Shown here piece by piece: positions 55,744-64,000 of a stretch of 64,000 bases of DNA (position 1 is its first letter; each line of letters begins with the position of its first letter). The notes under the pieces were generated by a model that worked only from the letters and a program-made list of their open reading frames with translations, was not told the origin of the DNA and did not search any database. A program made the position numbers and the translations under genes. Source of the stretch: Branchiostoma floridae. Its lineage: Eukaryota; Chordata; Leptocardii; Amphioxiformes; Branchiostomatidae. The stretch is taken from positions 27,438,104-27,502,103 of the forward strand of contig NC_049983.1 of assembly GCF_000003815.2 (NCBI RefSeq), read 5' to 3'.

Positions 55744-58700
55744 ATGAAAATAGACAGAACCAAGCTGAAGAAAACAGTCTCAGAAGTGGTGAGTACTGTT
55801 TATCAATCAATCAATCAATCAATCAATCAATGAACAACTAGTCCATCCATCTGTCCATCTATCTATCTAGCAATCAATCAGTTTAACATTCATTTGTTGG
55901 TCCAGTAGAAGGGCAAGAATCTACATAATCAATCTTCTATGTCACAACCAACCCCAGATTGCTTAGCTTGTGAGTTACAGGGGAAAACAACTCAGTTTTA
56001 AGATTAGCTCACTGATGTCATAATGATGTCACATTTTATCTGACCCTTACCTCCCTCATGACCTCAATGAAAAGTGGCCTGCAGGCCGATTTGAGCTTCT
56101 CAAGAATAAATAAAGGTTCAAACAAACAAACAAACAAACAAAATAGAGACTCAGAATGTTGATTTGTTTCTGTCACAGTTTTTTTATAGCCATGTTTAGA
56201 GTTAGCTCAAACTTTTGCCATTGCAGCTTCATGTATGAAAGTCATGATTGAAGAGACTGTATGGGGCAATCACAGCTCTGAAGTGTATCTCATTTGTTTG
56301 TATGGTAACTAACGATGCAGGGATAAACAAGTCCACTAGCCCTATTGTCCAGGGCAAGTGAAAGTGATGTTCGGGCAAGTGCATGTCCTACCCCACTTGT
56401 CCGATCGGGCAAGTAAGATTTTTCCATTGATTTTAGTGCAATTTTGATATACTTGTTACTTTTTACAGTCATGACATCAAGCAATTGTCTACAGAGAATT
56501 CCATTGCTGGAAGTAAAAATGCATATACTAGTAACAGTGACATTTGAATTTTGGGCAAGTGAAAAATTGGTTCGGGCAAGTACATTTTTTATGTGCTTGC
56601 CCGATAGGACAAGTGGATTTTAGAAAACTTGTTCAACCCTGCGATGAATCCGATAGTATCGGAATAACCCTCCCCTTGCTCTGATGTGTTCCCAGCCTGC
56701 TGACTGTAAGGCGCTGATCGAGCACCTGAAGACTGTACCATTGGAGGAGCTGCCGGGGGTGCTGGACAGCATCAAGACTTGGAACTATGGCAAGGTGAGA
56801 ACCGGGAACGTTGGTTATTAGTATGAGAATGAGATTGCTATATCTGTAAAACATCGCAGCCTAAAGGTTGAATATTACTTATGATAGCTGGCTTGTGGTT
56901 AACTTGGTGAGATTCCACGGACCTCACGGCTAGATCGGACCTCTAGACGTTTGATCATTTATGGCATATATGTTTACCTGTAACCATGAGAATCTGATCC
57001 CTCTGATAATTGAACATGTTGGTTTCGAGACAGTTGCTATGTGGTCCCTTTCTGACTTTCCAAGGTGACTTGACTATGGCCTCATTGTGTGTGGAGGTTT
57101 GATTTTGGTGTGTGAATAAATGTTAGGAACATGCAGGTCAGGATCATTTAATTTGGGGCTACCTTGTGTGTGACCTTGTTTGGAGTCGAACCCAATAACC
57201 CAGGATCTAGAGTTAGCTTTTATTAGTTTTAGACCAGAGTAGACACTTGTGTTATTGTATTTTACACTGTTTGAATCTATGTTACCTGCAATTAGCCCAC
57301 GGGCAAGAATTTGCAATAAACTTGATAAAGTTATAAAAGGTTCCCCTGCGTTAGAGATAGTTGCCCACAAACTCACTGGGAAAGATCTAGATCGTTGTGG
57401 CCCAGTACAGAGAGTCACACATGCTAGTTTGTGGTCTGGATAACTCTGAATGGGTTATAGAATTTTTTGTGTGCTTTTTTGCACTTGTTGGCTTTGCGCC
57501 TAATGAAACAGATTATGACAGTAGGATGTTTTCATTGCTGATTCTGTTGTTCTGTTTCCCCAGTGTGAGTTAGTCCACTGGATCGATGTGCTGGACCGAT
57601 TTGACACCGTTCTGGAGGAGGCGTGCCTGACACCCCCCGGTGCAGAATGGACCCTTCCGATCGACAGGCCAGACATGGCGCAGTTGAAGGAGCGGCTGTT
57701 AAAAGTGCTGCAGTTCACAGCTCTGCTGATAGAGCACAGCTTCTCCAGGCACCTCTACAACTCCATGGAGGCACGTGGCTTTGTTTGTTTGTTTGTTTGT
57801 TTGTTTGTTGACAGTGTAAGGAGCGGCTGCTAGAAGTGCTGCAGTTCACGTCTGTGCACGGGTTCGCATAAGGTTCGTTTGTATCACATAAGATTTGAAT
57901 GTATTCGCATAGTGATTTGTGCATATCACATAAGATTCCTACAAATTTCATAAGGTCGTGCAAATGCTTAGGCACCCCTGGACTTGTACTTTTCTTGGAG
58001 TTTTCTCACAGAAATGTGCTCCTTGAACCTCTCTTTTGACATGTGAGGCAACTGCTGAGCCTTCTTCAAAAATGATAACCCACTATTTCCCCCTCCCCCC
58101 AGCATGTGATGCGGCTACTGTCGTCCTCAGACATGGGGCTGCTGCTGAGTTTGTTTGTTTGTGATGAGTGTTGTTGTTTATCCCCCCAGCATGTGACGCG
58201 GCTGTTATCCTCCTCCGACATGGGGCTGGTGCTGCCTGTTCTGAACCTCCTGTACGTGTTCAGTAAGAGGTCCAACTTCATCACTCGTCTGGCCGCTGAG
58301 AAGAGACAAACTCTCCTGGGCAGGCTGCAACACCTGGCAGAGGTACGCTTTTTCTTTAATATTTTTGTGGGTTGTGGTTTGTTTGTTGGTTGGTTAGACC
58401 TAGGAAAAAAATGTTGTGTTTCCTGTTTCACTCCTGAAAAAAATTAGGGTTGGTAGGTAGGGATTATCTTTTTTTCTTGTAATATCTTTTAGGCCAAAGC
58501 TTATCTGACATTACAGTTGAACAAAGTAAACTGAAATGCACGAGGACACTTGTCTTTTAATGTCTTGACTTGAATTTCGCTATGTGACTCTACTGCCTAC
58601 CCAAAAGAAGTCTAGGATTGTCAGGTTTTTCTAGGTTAGGTAGGGAAACAGGAAATAAAACATTTTTCTTTTAGGCATTGGGTTGTGATAGCATTCAAGG

Positions 58701-61700
58701 CCCCAGCAACTGCAGCTACATTCTCCATTCTTCATTTCTGTAGACTTCCAAAGCTTTATAAAGCCTTGGGTGTGATTGATGCTCTGCTCATGACCTTATT
58801 TTACTGATGACATGTTATCATTCTACAGAGCTGGGGAGGAAAGGAAAACGGGTTTGGGCTGGCAGAGTGCTGCCAAGATCTCCCCTTCACGGTTAGTATG
58901 TGTGTGGTTGTGCACATCAGTTACTACACTTCCTTGGGATGTACTGTGTTTGAAGAAATCGTACCCCATCTTGCATATTTTGGTAGATTTCTAGTAAAAT
59001 GTGATTTGTATTTCTAGCTAAGTGAGAATAAAAGATTCTATTCTTTTTGTGTGATAACTGTAAATACTGAGAATCACTTTGTTTTTTCCAGAGTTACCCC
59101 GCCAGTGCAACGACCTTGCACTTCGAGTTCTACACAGAAGTTTCAGATGAGAAAACCACATCTGGGAAAAAGGTGGGACTTGTGGCAGTGTTTTATTTTA
59201 TGTTGCAATTTGTCCTCTCCAAGGTTCGTTGCATCTGCGAAAGGTGTCTCTGTGTTAGTGGTGACATCGTTGGCAGATGTTGAAAGATGTGGTAAAGCGT
59301 TGCATGCAATTAGCCAGGTATAATTAGGTCATAAATCAGTATGACTTGAGAAATAATGAGCACTTAAAATGTGAAGTTGTGTCACCAAGGAGCAGCTGTT
59401 GTTAGTGTGAGTGTGAAGAATCTGATACTTGTACAGTACTGTATAGGTGCTGACATGTGTGCTGGTGTTTAGAGGGTGGTGACAGGCCAGCTGTGCTGAA
59501 GTTGTAAATGAACAGAATTGTGATAATTACCATGTCAAGAAAAGGCGTTGGGGGAAAGTATTGTCACCATGGAGCAGGTGATGCCTTATTTGTGTGAAAA
59601 GTTTTCTTGCTTGTACAGAAATGTTTAAGTTTTTCCAGCTGTATGTAAAGTAGCAGTGGGTAGTGCTTCTGCTGGTATCATCATTGTATATCAGGTAATG
59701 GACTAATAAAGTATCCAAGTATCTCTTAAGTACATGTAATAATGTGGTTCATCCAAAGGAGACCGACCTGGTTTGGAAAACAATTTGCAAAGTCCTTTGA
59801 CATCTGTGTTGTTATGGCAAATGTCTAGTAATAGAAGTAGACTAGTTCATACATAATGAGTTAGCTTCTTGTCTTTGTGAACTCAAAGTCCTGCCATTCA
59901 AAACCCATTCATCCGTTTTTTTTTTCTTCAGATTATTTCTAACTCCTAGTATGAAATGTTTGACTCCTAGCAGATTTTTTTCACACTGCAGATTACAAAT
60001 ATGTATATCCTGTTAATGAAACCATGCGTCCTTTCTCAGAATGCTTTCTATAGTTACTGAAACCTGAAGTTTCCCCCTTCCCCAATCTCCAGCCTGTGAA
60101 TACAGTCCAGTGTATCCACATCGAGAATGTCGACAAAGTTGCCCAGAGCCCAGCTGAGATCATGGAAAATCTCCTGAAGGTGTATAATGTACCCAAGGAC
60201 AAACAGGTGAGACTTCAAGGTCATTTCATTTTTGCCTTGCAACGTACAAAATAACTGAAGAATATTTGAGTGTGAAAATACTGATTACAGTGATAAATGG
60301 TTTTGAAAAAATTTAGTGGACTTTGGTGAAATCGTTGACACTAAAGTGAGTTTTTGTTGTTTCAGATGCTGCTGTTCACCCATATTAGATTAGCCTACTG
60401 TTTCTCAGACTACCGCCTCAGACTACAATGTGTACAGGCCAGGTTACAGGCCCTGTCCGTTCTAGGTAAGTACAGGTCAGGTTACAGGTCAGGTCAGTTC
60501 TAGTTAGGTACAGGCCATGTTACAGGCCCTGTCAGTTCTAGGTAAGTACAGGCCAGGTTACAGGCCAGGTTACAGGCCCTGTCAGTTCTAGGTAGGTACA
60601 GGCCAGGTTACAGGCCCTGTCAGTTCTAGGTAAGTACAGGCCAGGTTACAGGCCAGGTTACAGGCCCTGTCAGTTCTAGGTAAGTACAGGCCAGGTTACA
60701 GGCCCTGTCAGTTCTAGGTAAGTACAGGCCAGGTTACAGGCACTGTCAGTTTTAGGTAAGTACAGGCCAGGTTACAGGCCCAGGTAGGCAAGGGAACCTT
60801 TTACAGGCTTTAGAAAATAGACTGTAAATTTGCCTGTGTATGTATTATGTTTGTATTCTTGTGTACTCAGTCACCCTACAAGACAATGCCAACACCCCAC
60901 TGTACTGTGTATGTGAGTGTGTTCATGTGTATGCTGCTTTTCTGAGCTATTATTTTTGGTACGTTCCCCAGTGTACTCCGCCGCCCTACAAGACAATGCC
61001 AACACCCTACTGTACAACGGGCTCATAGAAGAGTTGGTTGATGTACTCCAGTTGAATGATACCCGACTTACGGTAAAAAAGGCTTTTTCAGCATCTTTTT
61101 ATGATAAATTAGGACTTATGTTTTATTTTATTATGATGATATTTAGATGAAGTAGTATTGAGAGAAAATTCTGAATATGATGAATGAAAACAGGAAAAAT
61201 GCTGCTCTTTTTCCAGCTCAGAATTGTGACATTTCCATAAATTCATTATTACAGTAGAAGCCGCTTCATTGCACGGCCTATTTGCCAGTGAATTTCGTGC
61301 AGTTGTCTGGCTGGTGCAATAATTTGGGATTTGGGGATTCAGTGCAGTTAACAGACGTGTGCGTTAATCCGTTGTGCAATTAACTGGCTTCTACTGTACC
61401 TTTTTAAAATGTTGAGAAATATTCTACATTTGTCACTGAATGTCAAACCTGGTCAAATATCAAAGTTTTCTCTGTTTTCTGCAGGAAATCAAAGCAGCGT
61501 CGTTGAGAACGTTAACAGCGATCATCCATCTGGAGAGGAACCCCAAGTGAGTTTCCCCGCCGTCTCGCTCGCTGCTTTAACTTTGCTTGTTTTTAATTTT
61601 ACCATCTTTATTCATGCTGTTTTTAATCCACACTCACATGTGCCCATCCTAGTAAACACTGGCTGGGACTGGACCAGGTCTGTCTCCAGCTTAATTTTTT

Positions 61701-63380
61701 TCCTGCCCCACTCCTAGTTTGGGAGCCCATGTTGTTGATTTTCCTGATTATTATGTCATTTTAAACTTATGAAAGTGCACTTTCAACAGTTTCACGTCAT
61801 TATTGGGATGGAAGGGGTAAAATTATTTTCCGTCCCAACAAGCAAATATCCGTCCTGGGGCAGAAGGATGGGCCCTGGAGACATCCCTGGTCCTAACATT
61901 ACCATCTCGTCCACATCCCAGGGGTAGCCCAGACTTCAGCAGCTTCTACAAACTTTCCAGTAGTTGAAGATTTAACAAACTTCACTTCTTGGAAAGAATA
62001 CTTTTTACGAGGTTTTCAGGCATTGGTTCATCCAATGTATTATTCTTGGTATTAAACTTTTTCTTTACAACTCTAATGAACTTTAAAAGTTTGAACTCAA
62101 TTTTCCTAAAAGTCAAACCAAAAGTGACCACTTTTAGACCGCCCATCCCAGTTGTGGGGGTCTAAAAGGGGTTCTGGGTACCCCCTGCTGCCATTTTCCT
62201 CCCCTCTGCCCGCCTTATGGGTGGAGTTTGCCTTGCGTTTCTCATGTGTTCTGAACTAACGTTGAACCAGGGTTGTTCCAGACTCGGCGTGCCAGCCTGC
62301 AGCCTGAGTGGCTCACTGTGTGCTGTGTTACAGGACTGGTGTTCCTAACTTTCTGTACTGTTAACTACGGATCAGTTCTCACTATGTTCTCACTGCTGTG
62401 GTGTAAGATGAGCAGTAGAAAACAAACTTCACTAGGTCTACATGTTGGCGATGTTATGTCATAGAAAGTGATGAAAATGTAGGAAAATAGTATTTGCCGA
62501 CAGCTGTTTCCATGGGTTTAAGTCTTGAGATGTGCAATAGATGATTTCCTCTAGGACAGTCTTGCTTTTGCAGCTTTGAAAGTCATTTACAAAAAATTGA
62601 AGAGCACACGACTTAGTATAAACATTTTGTTGGATTTTACTGAGAATGGAAAGCAAACCTGAAAGTTTAAACGTTACGAGTTTTCAGATAGTGCTAACTT
62701 GGGTATGACAATTTATTTGCCTTTTTAGGGTCATAGGTCTCACTCAGACACTTACATTGTAACTGCACCAGCCAAAACTCAATACTGCAACAAAATGTTT
62801 CTCCTTGCTTAGCTGAAGAACATGAAAACTTATGCCACTGTTTTGCTGCATGTGGGGAGTGTAAATATTTAGAAATGTTGCTCTACACCACAAGTTTTTG
62901 TCCTTGTTTCAATGAAGAACAAGAAAGCTAATACGACCTAGTTCATTGCGCAGTTTGCCAGTTTGCATGTTGCTGTTACAGGACCGTGTGAATATTTAGT
63001 AATGTTGCTCTACACCACAAGATTTTGTCTATGGAGAACAGGAAAACTACAGTGTAATACAACCTAATTCATTAGACAAATTTGTTGCCAGTTTGCATGT
63101 TGCTGTTACAGGACCGTGTGAATATTTAGTAATGTTGCTCTACACCACAAGATTTTGTCTATGAAGAACAGGAAAACTACAGTGTAATACGACCTAATTC
63201 ATCAGACAGATTTGTTGCCAGTTTGCATGTTGCTGTTACAGGACAGTGTAAATATTTAGTAACGTAGTTATCTCTACCATGATCCCGCTAGGCTGGGCAA
63301 CATTATCGACGCCACGGGCGCGGCCTCGTACCACGGCTTCCTGCCTGTCCTGGTCAGGAGCTGCATCCACGCCATGACAG
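55744..63380 (+). CDS. HUWE1: HUWE1, HECT-type E3 ubiquitin ligase: N-terminal part, eleven coding exons, continues past the window
   Basis: Coding exons: 55744-55788, 56696-56794, 57564-57770, 58190-58342, 58829-58891, 59092-59172, 60093-60206, 60366-60465, 60972-61072, 61485-61546 and 63292-63380. Phases agree throughout, giving about 371 residues. HUWE1 is a giant ligase (over 4,000 residues in vertebrates) that ubiquitinates many nuclear and cytosolic substrates. The catalytic HECT domain lies at the far C-terminus, outside this window. The start [19 protein letters not shown] matches the conserved N-terminus. Then come [114 protein letters not shown] and [16 protein letters not shown], all hallmarks of its N-terminal armadillo-like solenoid. 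The exon ending at 57770 has a GC donor. Several junctions carry local duplications (listed separately). Identification is secure. Confidence 0.97.
55803..55833. repeat. AATC tetranucleotide microsatellite
   Basis: Seven CAAT/AATC units start 15 bp after the first HUWE1 coding donor. A degenerate ATCTATCT/AATC run follows to about 55880. Confidence 0.95.
56030..56143 (+). mobile_element. Retrotransposon 3' tail, copy 2 (HUWE1 intron)
   Basis: Shares ACATTTTATCTGACCC, TACCTCCCTCATGACCTC, ATGAAAAG and AAGGTTCAAACAAAC with 35506-35600. It ends in (AAAC)5, and an AATAAATAAAGG motif just before the tail is intact here. Confidence 0.65.
56318..56641. mobile_element. 324-bp CAGGG-ended element with 5-bp flanking duplication CGATG (HUWE1 intron)
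   Basis: Starts CAGGGATAAACAAGTCCACT and ends ACTTGTTCAACCCTG. CGATG flanks both ends (56313-56317, 56642-56646). The inside has many GGGCAAGT/ACTTGCCC motifs in both orientations. It has the same architecture as 28248-28961 (CAGGG ends, 5-bp duplication, internal octamer repeats) but a different sequence. Confidence 0.8.
57780..57860 (+). repeat. TTTG microsatellite and duplicated HUWE1 exon fragment
   Basis: After the exon ending at 57770 comes (TTTG)6. GTAAGGAGCGGCTGCTAGAA GTGCTGCAGTTCAC (57817-57850) then copies the upstream coding stretch AAGGAGCGGCTGTTAAAAGT GCTGCAGTTCAC (57687-57718). The copy is cut off and followed directly by the repeat element at 57850-57981. Confidence 0.85.
57850..57981 (-). 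mobile_element. Dispersed repeat ending CCAGGGGTGCC, minus-strand copy
   Basis: The reverse complement begins CCAGGGGTGCCTAAGCATTT, then GCACGACCTTATGAAATTTG and further CACAAATCACTATGCGAA units, matching 11782-11990 but shorter and more diverged. It lies in a HUWE1 intron. Confidence 0.75.
58090..58240 (+). repeat. Duplicated acceptor of HUWE1 coding exon 4
   Basis: CCCCCCAG followed by CATGTGA(T/C)GCGGCT and (G/C)TC(A/C)GACATGGGGCTG occurs twice, with exon starts at 58103 and 58190. The second leads into the conserved [15 protein letters not shown]. The first, if used, adds 29 in-frame codons without a stop (ending [10 protein letters not shown]), so both acceptors preserve the frame. Confidence 0.92.
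60430..60790 (+). repeat. 38-bp minisatellite copying the donor end of HUWE1 coding exon 8
   Basis: The exon ends GTACAGGCCAGGTTACAGGC CCTGTCCGTTCTAG|gtaagt at 60465. The unit GTACAGGCCAGGTTACAGGC CCTGTCAGTTCTAGgtaa then recurs about eight times, some copies with an extra GCCAGGTTACAG. Most copies keep a TTCTAG|gtaagt or gtaggt donor. Confidence 0.95.
60863..61015 (+). repeat. Duplicated start of HUWE1 coding exon 9
   Basis: CCTACAAGACAATGCCAACACC (C/T)ACTGTAC occurs at 60881-60906 and again in the true exon after 60985, about 106 bp apart. The upstream copy has TACTCAG in place of TACTCCGCC and lacks the rest of the exon, so it is a decayed partial copy. Confidence 0.85.
61252..61396. mobile_element. 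145-bp TA-flanked MITE (HUWE1 intron)
   Basis: Begins CAGTAGAAGCCGCTTCATTG and ends GTGCAATTAACTGGCTTCTACTG, with TA at 61250-61251 and 61397-61398. The inverted ends share CAGTAGAAGCC and TTGCAC. It is Tc1/mariner-like in ends and target. Confidence 0.85.
62859..63270. repeat. 128-130-bp tandem repeat upstream of HUWE1 coding exon 11
   Basis: GTGT(A/G)AATATTTAG(T/A)AATG at 62859, 62986, 63116 and 63246 marks units sharing TTGCTCTACACCACAAG, GAAGAACA(G/A)GAAA, CCAGTTTGCATGTTGCTGTT and ACAGGACCGTG. The acceptor (GATCCCGCTAG at 63291) is outside the repeated part. Confidence 0.9.
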
Positions 63381-63535
63381 GTAACACAGTTTTCATGGTT
63401 TCAACTGATAATTTTTGCCGGCTTAGAGGCGAGAGAAGCCGTTCGTTCAATGGTTTGGTTCGTATGGATGCATGGATTGGTCAATTTAAGCAAACTCTTC
63501 TTATAGCCCTTCTATACACACGATTACGCAATGGA

Positions 63536-63624
63536 GTTAGCGTGGCCGAGTGGTCTACGCGCTGGGTGGATATAGCGATTTGCTTTTGCAGCCGTGGATC
63601 GTGGGTTCGAACCCCACTTGTAAC
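63536..63624 (+). pseudogene. tRNA-like sequence (Leu/Ser type II), probably pseudogene or SINE head
   Basis: A box TGGCCGAGTGG (63543-63553) and B box GGTTCGAACCC (63604-63614) are perfect, the T arm GTGGGTTCGAACCCCAC is intact, and a TTTTTTT Pol III terminator follows at once. The acceptor stem GTTAGCG/TTGTAAC pairs at only about five of seven positions, and no regular anticodon stem forms around GCTGGGTGGATATAGC. Length and boxes suit a type II tRNA-Leu or -Ser ancestor. It lies in the intron after HUWE1 coding exon 11. Confidence 0.6.
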
Positions 63625-64000
63625 AATTTTTTTCTTTGTTAGACAAATCTCATGTAATGTGTTTTTAAGACAGATCAATTCAGTAATTCGATGTTTAAAA
63701 ACTCTTTTTTCATGTGATTTTGTTTAACATCCAGGCCTTTTCCAAAATACGCACTGGCCAGCTTTTTTCAGAAGCTTTCTTGTTCCTTCAACTATGTAGG
63801 GTGTGCTTTCCCAGTTGTAGCCATAAGACATGCTTTTGTTTCCTTGACCCTTTTTTTTGTCAATCTTTGATTTTTGGAAGTGTTATGTTAAGTTAACTTT
63901 AGTATGCCAAAAAGCAGTTACTCGAGCAATGGGATATAATTTTGGAAACGGTAAGATGTTCCAGACAACCATCTGGTGTCTTTTGCCAGTCACACTGGAG

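Overview
This is a 64-kb piece of an animal genome, most likely an amphioxus (Branchiostoma) or a close invertebrate deuterostome. The genes are split by GT-AG introns and encode chordate-type nuclear and ubiquitin-pathway proteins. Non-coding DNA is dominated by minisatellites and small transposons, and there are two assembly gaps of N (31243-31342 and 46201-46795). Many minisatellites straddle exon-intron boundaries, a habit I recall being described in amphioxus; this supports but does not prove the assignment.

All recognised genes are on the + strand. (1) 18090-29562: ten exons of an ataxin-7 family gene, a SAGA deubiquitinase-module subunit. The 5' exons were not found. A 3' UTR probably runs to a poly(A) signal at 31148. 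(2) 35973-41227: a two-exon heat-shock-factor-type transcription factor most like HSF5. It is enlarged by a 3.96-kb second exon packed with codon-multiple repeats. (3) 55744-63380 and beyond the window: the first eleven coding exons of the giant HECT ubiquitin ligase HUWE1. A possible 5' non-coding exon and promoter lie near 48240-48303.

The rest is repeats and mobile DNA. 1-650 holds tandem repeats. 652-5654 looks like a 5-kb TA-flanked inverted-repeat element. 5655-18089 is gene-poor, with minisatellites, a MITE and two promoter-like patches. The ataxin-7 introns carry a 1.27-kb TA-flanked element, a Harbinger-like MITE and a CAGGG-ended element with a nested retrotransposon tail. 32061-33148 is a 37-bp minisatellite with a hairpin in each unit. 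34825-35240 and 51484-53252 are hAT-type elements with perfect 8-bp target duplications. 44324-44780 is a complete miniature LTR element whose LTRs carry a tRNA-like promoter.

The most striking system-level signal is the repeated duplication of splice junctions. At least eight exon-intron boundaries in the ataxin-7 and HUWE1 genes have been copied two to eight times together with their splice site. This leaves arrays of near-identical donors or acceptors, of which in several cases only one preserves the reading frame. The three genes share no obvious pathway beyond nuclear gene control and ubiquitin chemistry; their adjacency is probably ordinary linkage.
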